From contig JAFSIU010000034.1 in NCBI GenBank assembly GCA_017439615.1, positions 1 to 7,245 of the forward strand: 7,245 bases of DNA, given 5' to 3'. The position numbers were made by a program, and so were the translations under genes. This DNA is from Bacillota bacterium (GTDB lineage: Bacteria > Bacillota > Dehalobacteriia > UBA4068). Of the stretch, positions 1 through 5,614 are shown piece by piece; the stretch's first letter is position 1, and the number at the start of each line of letters is the position of its first letter. The notes under the pieces were generated by a model that worked only from the letters and a program-made list of their open reading frames with translations, was not told the DNA's origin and made no database searches.

Positions 1-642
1 CTCACGTGCCAACTCGAACATCATGGTGGCAGTTCCGACAAGATAGCAGACGTTCAGCTCATTGGAAACGATCATAGTGTGCAGACCAAAGCGGGTAACA
101 CCCATTTCCTGAGCTTTTTTGAAGCCCTCAAACATCTGTGCCTTGGTGAGACCGTATTTTGCCTGCTCGGGCTGACCGATGATGTCATTGCCGCCGCCGC
201 GCATGGGGCCGGGATTATAGCGGAAGGAGATGACGGAGGGCAGACCGACATTCTTTTTGAGATATTCGAGATGGGTGATATCATCAAGATTGATTATGGC
301 ATCCAGCTCAAAAGCCTTTTGGAATTCAACGACGGGAGTGTCATTCGAGGTAAAGCAGATCTGCGAGCCGGAAAGACCGACCTTTTCGCTCAAAATCAGC
401 TCTGCCATGGAGCTGCAATCGGCACCGCAGCCCTCCTCCTTCAAAATTTTCATAATATAGGGATTGGGCAGAGCCTTCACGGCAAAATATTCATAAAAGG
501 AAGGTGCCCAAGCAAAAGCCTTCTGGAAGCGGCGGACATTTTCTCTGATATCCTGCTCTACATAAAGATGAAAGGGTGTGCCATATTCCTCTCTCAAAGC
601 CTCAAGGGCTTCCTTGGAAAGCGGAAGTTTTTTCTGATTCAT
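1..642 (-). CDS. lysA: Diaminopimelate decarboxylase, N-terminal 214 residues (C-terminus beyond left edge)
   Basis: A PLP-dependent enzyme of the alanine racemase-like/Orn-DAP decarboxylase fold (fold III). It decarboxylates meso-diaminopimelate to L-lysine in the cytoplasm. The open frame reaches the window edge without a stop, so only the N-terminal part, mostly the PLP barrel, is seen. K56 in YFAVKALPNP is the expected Schiff-base lysine. It is followed by GCGADCSSMAEL (residues 71-82), the D120-containing NLDD strand, RYNPG (141-145) and a barrel His at H188. The match is to the Clostridia-type variant, which lacks the usual HxHxGSQ loop and has LHTMIVSNELN at 187-197. The ATG has GGAGG (651-655) 8 bases upstream. 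It starts 21 bases after the yfbR stop, so it is probably co-transcribed with metG and yfbR. A related decarboxylase, such as one acting on carboxynorspermidine, is less likely given the variant-LysA motifs. Confidence 0.9.
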   Translation of the reverse strand, partial: MNQKKLPLSKEALEALREEYGTPFHLYVEQDIRENVRRFQKAFAWAPSFYEYFAVKALPNPYIMKILKEEGCGADCSSMAELILSEKVGLSGSQICFTSNDTPVVEFQKAFELDAIINLDDITHLEYLKKNVGLPSVISFRYNPGPMRGGGNDIIGQPEQAKYGLTKAQMFEGFKKAQEMGVTRFGLHTMIVSNELNVCYLVGTATMMFELARE

Positions 643-663
643 TTGATTTTCCTCCAAAAAATA

Positions 664-1242
664 TTATTTCAATTCGTCCAGCGTCAACTTGAAGCCTTCC
701 GAGAAATTTTCCATAAAGAATTTGACTTCGGGCAAATAATAGAATTGTTCTATCTGCTGCAAGGTATTTTCGGCAGCCATACGAAACTCGCCGTTGCCGC
801 TTTTTTGCTCTTCGAGACACTTGAAATAAGCGCAAATTTTATCCGCTGCCTTCACCAACACTTTTTCATAATCATTTTCCGGAAAAAGCAGAGCGCGATA
901 ATCCGCCTGCAATTCCTTGGGCAGCATCGAAAGCAGCTTTTCATTGGCGATATTTTCGATCTCGCCATAGGAATGCTTGATTTCGGGATTATAATATTTG
1001 ATCGGTGTGGGCAGATCACCTGTGATAACCTCGGAAGCATCGTGATAAAGCGCGATCGAAGCAATGCGGTCGGCATTGAGAGTGCCGCCGAAATATCTGT
1101 TGCCAATGAGAGCCAAAGCCTGCGCGATCATTGAGGTCTGCAGGCTGTGCTCCGCCACATTTTCGGGTACGGAGCAACGCATAAGCGACCAGCGTCCGAT
1201 ATGCTTCAATCTGGCAATATAGGCAAAAAAGCTATGCGACAT
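664..1242 (-). CDS. yfbR: HD-domain 5'-deoxynucleotidase, YfbR type
   Basis: A 192-residue cytoplasmic HD phosphohydrolase, close to the roughly 199 residues of E. coli YfbR. That family dephosphorylates deoxyribonucleoside 5'-monophosphates with a divalent metal and takes part in dNMP/dUMP turnover. The metal ligands are in place: H32 in the PENVAEHS motif, H67-D68 in ALYHDASE, and D134 in KAADKI. E71 and D76 in the active site, and R17-W18 in the substrate-recognising GRW turn, are also present. The chosen ATG gives the family start MSHSFFAYIARL and has GGAG at 1251-1254, 8 bases upstream. The frame stays open about 18 codons further upstream, but that stretch runs through a hairpin and the metG stop region. 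The gene lies between metG and lysA on the same strand. The biochemical family is clear. Substrate range is inferred. Confidence 0.9.
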   Translation of the reverse strand: MSHSFFAYIARLKHIGRWSLMRCSVPENVAEHSLQTSMIAQALALIGNRYFGGTLNADRIASIALYHDASEVITGDLPTPIKYYNPEIKHSYGEIENIANEKLLSMLPKELQADYRALLFPENDYEKVLVKAADKICAYFKCLEEQKSGNGEFRMAAENTLQQIEQFYYLPEVKFFMENFSEGFKLTLDELK

Positions 1243-1263
1243 TTTTCTTTCTCCTTGAATTGA

Positions 1264-1291
1264 ATTTACCGCAGGGGATCCTGCGGTAAAT
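1264..1291 (-). repeat. Intercistronic hairpin between metG and yfbR
   Basis: A perfect inverted repeat: TTTACCGCAGG (1265-1275) and CCTGCGGTAAA (1280-1290) around a 4-base loop, with one more A-T pair outside. It lies between the metG stop and the yfbR ribosome binding site. In the direction of transcription the stem is followed by TTCAATTC rather than a run of U, so it is a poor intrinsic terminator. It is better read as a partial attenuator, an RNase processing site or a 3'-end stabiliser that sets the ratio of metG to yfbR-lysA. The structure is plain in the sequence. The role is inferred. Confidence 0.7.
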
Positions 1292-1295
1292 CGCA

Positions 1296-3221
1296 TTATT
1301 TTACGGTTGCGCCGCCCTTAACGGTGGGAGCCTCAATGGCTTCGAGCTTGCCGTCAAGCTCTGCATAAAGCAGCATACCCTGAGATTCGATACCGAAAAT
1401 GGTAACGGGCTTCAGATTGGCGATAAGCACCATATTCTTGCCGACCAGCTGCTCGGGCTCATAATGCTTGGCAACACCGGAAACAACGGTTCTTTCCTCT
1501 GCACCGACTTTGAGACGGAATTTGAGGAGCTTGCTGCTCTTGGGAACCTTTTCGCAGGCAAGAACTGTTGCAGTACGCAAGTCAACTTTGGCAAAATCAT
1601 CAATGGAGATTTCTTCCTTGATGGGTTCATATTCGGGTTCCTTGACCTCTTCGACCACAGGCTTTTCCTCAATGATGAGGCTTGCAAGATCGATTCTGGG
1701 GAAGAGAGGCTCGCCGCGTGCGATCTGCACATCAACGGGGAAGGTATATTCCTTGAGGCTTTCCCATGTGTGATATTCTGCCATTTCGGAAATACCGAGC
1801 TGCTGCCAGACCTTTGCGGGAATGGTGGGCATAACAGGAGCAAGCAAAATGGTAACCTGACGAATGACCTCGCAGAGATTATACATAACAGTGGAAAGGC
1901 GGTCAAAATTACCTGCCTTATTCAATGCCCAGGGAGCAGCCTCATCGATATATTTATTGGCTGCAGCGACCAGCTTCCAGAGAGCTGCAAGTCCGTCAGA
2001 GAATTTCATATCATCGAAGCAGGCTTCAACTGCGGCAGGTGTTTCTTCCATCAGAGCAAGCAGGGCATCATCGATATCATCGGTGGTCACAGGAGCCTTC
2101 ACGATGCCGCCCTGGAATTTTTGCAGCATGGCGGTGGTGCGGGAAAGCAAATTGCCATAGTCATTGGCAAGGTCGATATTGATGCGGTTGACAAGTGCCT
2201 CCTCGGAATAGTTTGCATCCAGACCATAGGGCAGCTCACGCAGCAGGAAATAGCGAATGGAATCCACGCCATATTTATCAACGAGAACCACAGGGTCAAT
2301 GACATTGCCCATGGATTTGCTCATTTTGCCATCGCCGACCAGAATCCAGCCATGACCGATGACCTTTTTGGGCAGAGGCAGACCTGCAGCCATCAACATA
2401 ATGGGCCAGATGATGGTATGAAAGCGGATGATGTCCTTGCCGACAAGATGAATATCGGCGGGCCAATATTTCTGCATCAGCTCATCATTATCAGAGCCAT
2501 AGCCAAGTGCGGTGATATAATTGGAAAGTGCATCAAACCAGACATAAATAACATGCTTGGGAGCAATGGTGATCGGGATACCCCAGTCAAAAGAGGTACG
2601 GCTGACGCAAAGATCCTCCAAGCCCTGTTTGACGAAATTGATCATCTCATTGCGGCGGCTTTCGGGCTGAATGAAATCGGGATTTTCTTCCACAAATTTC
2701 AGCCATTGGTCGGCATATTTGCTCATTCTGAAGAAATAGCTTTCTTCCTTCATCTTTTCGACAGGGCGGTGGCAATCGGGGCAAAGACCGCCTTCTTCGA
2801 GCTGGCGCTCGGTGAAGAAGGTTTCACAGGGAGTGCAATACCAGCCTTCGTATTCGGACTTATAAATATCTCCCTTTTCATAAATGGTCTGGAAGATCTG
2901 CTGTACGCCCTTGATATGACGGGGCTCGGTGGTGCGAATGAAATCGCTGTAATCGATCATCAGAGTTTTCCAGAGATTTTTGAAAACATCAACGATAGGG
3001 TCGATATATTCAATGGGAGTTTTGCCCTCGGAGGCAGCCTTGCGCTGAATCTTTTGTCCGTGCTCATCGGTGCCGGTCAAAAATCTGGCATCATAGCCGC
3101 GCATTTTCTTGTAGCGGGTCATGGTATCGGCAGCAACAGTGGTGTAGGCATGTCCGATATGCGGTGAGCCGGAAGGATAATAAATGGGGGTAGTGATATA
3201 AAATGTCTTTTTTTCTTTCAT
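1296..3221 (-). CDS. metG: Methionyl-tRNA synthetase with fused C-terminal tRNA-binding domain
   Basis: A 641-residue class I synthetase that charges tRNA-Met with methionine in the cytoplasm. Near the N-terminus, FYITTPIYYPSGSPHIGHAY carries the HIGH signature (21-24), followed by TGTDEHG (49-55). The zinc knuckle has two CxxC pairs, C129/C132 and C147/C150. KMSKS is at 299-303, followed by the anticodon-binding helices (about 345-500). A Glu-rich linker (about 515-537) leads to a Trbp111-like OB-fold domain (about 540-641) with the typical KVDLRTATVLACEKVPKSSK. This matches the Bacillus MetS-like form of about 660 residues, which usually dimerises through that domain. The ATG has GGAGG (3230-3234) 8 bases upstream. 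An in-frame upstream extension would run through the promoter and is rejected. It is the first gene of a probable metG-yfbR-lysA operon. The leader is only about 55 bases, too short for a T-box or SAM riboswitch. Confidence 0.98.
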   Translation of the reverse strand: MKEKKTFYITTPIYYPSGSPHIGHAYTTVAADTMTRYKKMRGYDARFLTGTDEHGQKIQRKAASEGKTPIEYIDPIVDVFKNLWKTLMIDYSDFIRTTEPRHIKGVQQIFQTIYEKGDIYKSEYEGWYCTPCETFFTERQLEEGGLCPDCHRPVEKMKEESYFFRMSKYADQWLKFVEENPDFIQPESRRNEMINFVKQGLEDLCVSRTSFDWGIPITIAPKHVIYVWFDALSNYITALGYGSDNDELMQKYWPADIHLVGKDIIRFHTIIWPIMLMAAGLPLPKKVIGHGWILVGDGKMSKSMGNVIDPVVLVDKYGVDSIRYFLLRELPYGLDANYSEEALVNRINIDLANDYGNLLSRTTAMLQKFQGGIVKAPVTTDDIDDALLALMEETPAAVEACFDDMKFSDGLAALWKLVAAANKYIDEAAPWALNKAGNFDRLSTVMYNLCEVIRQVTILLAPVMPTIPAKVWQQLGISEMAEYHTWESLKEYTFPVDVQIARGEPLFPRIDLASLIIEEKPVVEEVKEPEYEPIKEEISIDDFAKVDLRTATVLACEKVPKSSKLLKFRLKVGAEERTVVSGVAKHYEPEQLVGKNMVLIANLKPVTIFGIESQGMLLYAELDGKLEAIEAPTVKGGATVK

Positions 3222-3282
3222 AGCAAATGCCTCCGAAATGAAATTGATATAACAAAATTTTTGATTCATCTGTAATAGAATA

Positions 3283-3311
3283 ATTTTATGCTCTTTCAGC
3301 CCGAATGTCAA
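3283..3311 (-). promoter_or_regulatory. Sigma-A promoter of the metG-yfbR-lysA operon
   Basis: On the minus strand, TTGACA (3306-3311) and TAAAAT (3283-3288) are separated by exactly 17 bases. This predicts a start near 3276 and a 5' leader of roughly 55 bases before the metG ATG. The -35 box starts only four bases after the hairpin that closes the upstream SLOG gene, so metG appears to be set apart from that gene. Confidence 0.85.
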
Positions 3312-3315
3312 GTGA

Positions 3316-3353
3316 AGAGGCATTATTGTTTATCAAAAAACAATAATGCCTCT
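3316..3353 (-). repeat. Long perfect hairpin at the SLOG gene stop codon, just upstream of the metG -35
   Basis: A 16-bp perfect stem: 3316-3331 pairs with 3338-3353 around a 6-base loop. It overlaps the stop codon of the SLOG gene on one side and ends four bases from the metG -35 box on the other. It sits where a terminator is expected, but neither strand has a U-run right after the stem. It may act as a weak terminator/insulator or 3'-end protector, or it may be a protein-binding palindrome near the metG promoter. The pairing is seen directly; the role is inferred. Confidence 0.7.
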
Positions 3354-3810
3354 ATTCATCACCGAGATTAACGATGTGGAGCTCTTGTCTTAGTTCGCGT
3401 CTGCGGGCATATTCCAAAAAATCTCTTGCCTTCCCGATATATTGCACATAGGCAATCAGATAGTCACAATAATCGATCATAAATTTATTTGCTTTTATAA
3501 TCGCATATTTAGGTATGGGCGCTGTTTCAAAAGGATAAAATGCACCGTCGAAAAACTCAGGCACAAAAACCGTCTGAACGGAAGTATGATAAGGCAAAAG
3601 CATATAAAGACGAATATGCGGATAATCACTCTTCAATACCGCAATCGCTTTTGCTGCCATAGAGTCAAACGCTCCGTAATGACCAACATAAAACTCATTT
3701 ACTCCATATTCTGTTATATGTCTTTCTACTTCTTGATATAGCTTCTTCCTAATATCTTCTGACACATCGGAATGGCCAATAAAAAACAGCTGCTCACAGA
3801 ATAACACCAA
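3352..3810 (-). CDS. SLOG/DUF1273-like Rossmannoid protein, function unknown
   Basis: About 152 residues, resembling the short Clostridia proteins annotated as SLOG or DUF1273-like, a Rossmann-type superfamily that binds nucleotide or NAD-derived ligands. Visible family features are LFFIGHSDV near the N-terminus (GH at 12-13, where relatives often have GHR), NEFYVGHYGAFDSMAAKA (38-55), a strand with LYMLLPYHT (68-76), PIPKYAIIKANKFMIDYCDYLIAYV (split over 98-122), and a final strand HIVNLG. It looks soluble, with no signal peptide or membrane segment. The start is uncertain: there is no ATG, and the frame begins with TTG (3810) or GTG (3807) directly after AAAGGG. It is divergent from two XRE regulators and about 37% GC against about 52% in metG, which suggests acquisition. 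The ligand and role are unknown. An effector or sensor in a regulated or conflict-type module is possible but is only inference. Confidence 0.75.
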   Translation of the reverse strand: MVLFCEQLFFIGHSDVSEDIRKKLYQEVERHITEYGVNEFYVGHYGAFDSMAAKAIAVLKSDYPHIRLYMLLPYHTSVQTVFVPEFFDGAFYPFETAPIPKYAIIKANKFMIDYCDYLIAYVQYIGKARDFLEYARRRELRQELHIVNLGDE

Positions 3811-3841
3811 CCCTTTTGAGTTATTTTAACCCAAAAGAGTT
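3809..3841. promoter_or_regulatory. Imperfect inverted repeat, candidate operator of the SLOG/XRE divergent pair
   Basis: AACCCTTTTGAGTT (3809-3822) and AACCCAAAAGAGTT (3828-3841) are inverted copies matching at 12 of 14 positions around ATTTT. The repeat fills the space between the divergent genes and touches the putative SLOG start. ATTTTA at 3823-3828 reads TAAAAT on the minus strand and could be a -10 box there, but no good -35 goes with it. A promoter-overlapping operator bound by the adjacent XRE protein is the natural reading. This is not proven by sequence. Confidence 0.45.
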
Positions 3842-3844
3842 AAG

Positions 3845-3857
3845 TTTTGTAACAAAA
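3845..3857. repeat. Short palindrome TTTTGT-A-ACAAAA
   Basis: A 6+1+6 odd palindrome (TTTTGT at 3845-3850, ACAAAA at 3852-3857) close to the larger inverted repeat and 33 bases upstream of the first XRE start. It could be a second regulator-binding site. It is AT-rich and short enough to occur by chance. Confidence 0.25.
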
Positions 3858-3890
3858 ATTACTTATTCTCAAAGAAAAAGAGGTGAAGCA

Positions 3891-4133
3891 ATGAATATAG
3901 GCGAGGCAGTGAAACTGCGTATCTTGGAACTATGCGATGAACGCAAAATCTCCGTAAATAAGCTCTGCTCCATAAGCGGCATTACACAATCAACCGTAAA
4001 TAATATTATCAGCGGCCGAAATAACAGCGCCACTGTGTCAACCATCAAAAAGCTTTGCGACGGCTTGGAGATCAGCATTGAGGACTTTTTCAATTCTGAG
4101 CTCTTCCGCAACTTGGAGCAGGAAATAAAATAG
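3891..4133 (+). CDS. XRE-family (Cro/CI-like) helix-turn-helix regulator, 80 residues
   Basis: A single-domain DNA-binding protein. The five-helix Cro/CI fold is recognisable. Residues about 19-44 contain the helix-turn-helix (KISVNKLCSISGITQSTV, with recognition helix around TQSTVNNIISGRNN). They are followed by VSTIKKLCDGLEISIEDFF, the usual end of the fold. No ligand or oligomerisation domain is present beyond a short acidic tail. The ATG at 3891 is preferred over an upstream TTG in frame at 3816 because GAGGTG (3880-3885) stands just before it and the family fold begins there. It is divergent from the SLOG gene and 36 bases ahead of a second XRE gene, so the two probably form an operon. 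It may repress the divergent promoters through the inverted repeat between them. Target and effector are unknown. Confidence 0.88.
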   Translation: MNIGEAVKLRILELCDERKISVNKLCSISGITQSTVNNIISGRNNSATVSTIKKLCDGLEISIEDFFNSELFRNLEQEIK

Positions 4134-4169
4134 CTTTCAGGATAGCTCTATAAATATGCGGAGGCGGAT

Positions 4170-4370
4170 ATGATAGTATTTGATAAGCTGTGGAAAACAA
4201 TGAAGCAGCGCGGCATCTCACAATATAAGCTGATAAAGGATTATAATATCAGCAGCGGACAGCTTGACCGCTTGCGCAAGAATGAAAATGTCAGCACATA
4301 TACCCTGAACACTCTTTGCACAATTCTGCATTGCCGACTAGAAGATATTGCAGAATTCATAGAAGAATGA
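4170..4370 (+). CDS. Small XRE-family helix-turn-helix protein, 66 residues
   Basis: A second very small Cro-like regulator. Its fold pattern is KLWKTMKQRGISQYKLIKDYNISSGQLDRLRKNENVSTYTL (split over 6-46), then LNTLCTILHCRLEDIAEFIEE. The helix-turn-helix lies at about 17-38. This pattern, with LEDI near the C-terminus, fits the minimal Cro/CI-like type common in Firmicutes accessory regions and integrative elements. The ATG has GGAGG (4160-4164) five bases upstream. It follows the first XRE gene on the same strand and is closed by a strong terminator. It differs enough from its neighbour not to look like a recent duplication. It could be a co-regulator, an antagonist or a separate autoregulator. 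Its target is unknown. Confidence 0.85.
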   Translation: MIVFDKLWKTMKQRGISQYKLIKDYNISSGQLDRLRKNENVSTYTLNTLCTILHCRLEDIAEFIEE

Positions 4371-4379
4371 GTTTATACC

Positions 4380-4416
4380 AAAAGAGCGACTTTTCTCAGA
4401 AGAGTCGCTCTTTTTT
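4380..4416 (+). terminator. Intrinsic terminator after the two XRE genes
   Basis: AAAAGAGCGACT (4380-4391) pairs with AGTCGCTCTTTT (4403-4414). Further pairs inside, including one G-U, leave a small loop, and the 3' arm ends in a run of six T (4411-4416). It starts ten bases after the second XRE stop. This is a textbook rho-independent terminator for the regulator operon. Confidence 0.92.
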
Positions 4417-4423
4417 AGCTATA

Positions 4424-4452
4424 TTGACAGATATTATGCTTTTCAATATAAT
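4424..4452 (+). promoter_or_regulatory. Perfect-consensus promoter of the lipoprotein gene
   Basis: TTGACA (4424-4429) and TATAAT (4447-4452) with a 17-base spacer, both boxes exact. This predicts a start near 4459 and a leader of roughly 63 bases. Such a sequence suggests strong, largely constitutive transcription of the lipoprotein unless a repressor acts here. No clear operator is visible. Confidence 0.9.
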
Positions 4453-4522
4453 TAAATTATAAATACATATTTTCTTTGTCGCTATTATGCTCGTGTTTAA
4501 TTATTATATGGGAGTGTTTGAA

Positions 4523-5266
4523 ATGAAAAACCTTTTCATAAGACACATTGCTGTTTTTCTCGTTTTGCTCTCTGTTTGTCTGCCGATGGCAGCCTGCGGA
4601 ACAGACTCTCCCTATGCCCGCTATCTTGCCGCGGTGGAAAAATTGCAGCAGTCGCAATCCTTCCGAAGCGAATATAGCCAGACCAATGAATCCTTCTTTG
4701 ACGGCAAGGCTGATGAAAAGACGATTTCCGCAAGCAAAACCGTGGCAGAATATTTCATCAATCAGGGCAAGCCCGAAGCCATAATCACTATGACCATTGA
4801 TGATGTGGAGATAATGAAAAATTATATACGCGGCGGATACAGCTATCCTGCAGACGATACACGCCGACAAGCGATGAATGATGAGGCAATTTTGCAGGCG
4901 GCACTCAATCTCTTATATGATTTTCCTGAAAAGGCTGTGGCAGAACAAAGCGAGCTTGAGACCGCCGATGGCAAGGAGCTGCGATTTGTGCTTGACGGAG
5001 AAAAATATTATGAATATCTTGCCGAGAAATATGGCTATGCAGATGAGGCAAGCTTCGAATTCTTGCCTGCGCCGCAATTTGTCATGCTGATTGACCAAGG
5101 CGGTTATCTGCGGAGCATCAGCGGCACGATCACCGAGCGCAGCCTGGATGCAAAGACTCCGCATCAGATATCTTGCTTCAGTGTTAAATATGAAAACATC
5201 AACGGCTATAATTCTCTCGATTTTTCGGGGCTTGATGAAACAAAGTATAAAGATATCGTGCAATGA
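4523..5266 (+). CDS. Predicted lipoprotein of unknown function, 247 residues
   Basis: A type II (lipoprotein) signal peptide is clear. MKNLFIRH supplies the positive n-region, IAVFLVLLSVCLP the hydrophobic core, and MAAC at 22-25 the lipobox, so C25 should be lipidated and the protein anchored to the outer face of the membrane. The mature part begins GTDSPYARYLAAVEKLQQSQ, a helix, and then alternates polar strands with short helices (for example ADGKELRFVLDGEKYYEYL, and GGYLRSISGTITERSL). This is loosely like the LolA-like beta-sheet lipoproteins of Firmicutes, but I do not recognise a named family. The ATG at 4523 has GGGAG (4510-4514) 8 bases upstream. An ATG 12 codons earlier lacks such a site. 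It is monocistronic between its own promoter and terminator. A role in the envelope is inferred from location only. Confidence 0.88.
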   Translation: MKNLFIRHIAVFLVLLSVCLPMAACGTDSPYARYLAAVEKLQQSQSFRSEYSQTNESFFDGKADEKTISASKTVAEYFINQGKPEAIITMTIDDVEIMKNYIRGGYSYPADDTRRQAMNDEAILQAALNLLYDFPEKAVAEQSELETADGKELRFVLDGEKYYEYLAEKYGYADEASFEFLPAPQFVMLIDQGGYLRSISGTITERSLDAKTPHQISCFSVKYENINGYNSLDFSGLDETKYKDIVQ

Positions 5267-5308
5267 AAAACACAGCCGCAGGCTTTGAAAGCCTGCGGCT
5301 GTGTTTTT
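5266..5308. terminator. Bidirectional terminator between converging genes
   Basis: A 20-bp perfect stem (5266-5285 with 5289-5308) and a three-base loop. The core CACAGCCGCAGGC is GC-rich, flanked by AAAAA on the left and TTTTT on the right, so each strand ends in a U-run. The first base is the last base of the lipoprotein stop codon. It serves the lipoprotein gene on the plus strand and the small unknown gene on the minus strand. Confidence 0.95.
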
Positions 5309-5329
5309 CTTATTTGCTACAATGACCTG

Positions 5330-5593
5330 CTATGCGCTCAGGACAGAATATGGATCGAAAACGATTTTGAAAAGCTGGCGCGGAAACCAGCAGCAATTCA
5401 TATTATCCTCAATGATGAGCAGACAGCCTCCGTGCGCCTCGGAAGAGGCGATCGCCTTATAATAGCGGTTTTTCTGCAGACTGCCGTTTTTCTCATATAA
5501 ATCCGTCAGGCATTGCACTATCGCCTCCTGCTCGCTGTGCTGCAGATATTTCTGCAGGTCGGCAAAATCGGCAGCTTTTTTGAATGGCAGCAT
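5330..5593 (-). CDS. Small hypothetical protein, 87 residues
   Basis: I do not recognise this protein. It begins MLPFKKAADFADLQKYLQHSEQEAIVQ, an acidic-amphipathic helical region of about 40 residues. A segment with four cysteines overall (C28, C57, C67, C68) follows, including GGCLLIIEDN and NCCWFPRQLFKIVFDPY, which look like beta strands. It has no signal peptide or membrane segment. The start at 5593 is chosen because AGGAGG (5601-5606) is 7 bases upstream. The ATG two codons earlier is only one base from that site. It is 55 bases downstream of the MATE gene on the same strand, so it may be co-transcribed or use its own extended -10 promoter. It ends at the bidirectional terminator. A good ribosome site and terminator argue that it is real. 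Confidence 0.7.
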   Translation of the reverse strand: MLPFKKAADFADLQKYLQHSEQEAIVQCLTDLYEKNGSLQKNRYYKAIASSEAHGGCLLIIEDNMNCCWFPRQLFKIVFDPYSVLSA

Positions 5594-5614
5594 ATTCATC
5601 CCTCCTCTGCGCTT

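Noticed and set aside
79..1134. 351-codon open frame on the plus strand opposite lysA and yfbR
   Set aside because: It spans two well-supported genes and their junction on the other strand, with no ribosome site and no recognisable domain.
1464..3167. 567-codon open frame on the plus strand opposite metG
   Set aside because: It is fully antisense to a clear methionyl-tRNA synthetase, lacks a ribosome site, and its product resembles no family. Codon bias of metG explains the open frame.
3222..3323. N-terminal extension of MetG to an upstream ATG
   Set aside because: The extra 34 codons cover the promoter -10 and -35. The internal ATG has a well-spaced GGAGG and the family N-terminus.
3352..4370. 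Toxin-antitoxin system
   Set aside because: The SLOG-like protein shows no toxin fold I know, and the genes are divergent rather than in the usual tandem order. The XRE proteins alone are not enough evidence.
5285..5500. 71-codon plus-strand frame after the lipoprotein gene
   Set aside because: It begins inside the bidirectional terminator and lies opposite the small minus-strand gene, with no ribosome site.
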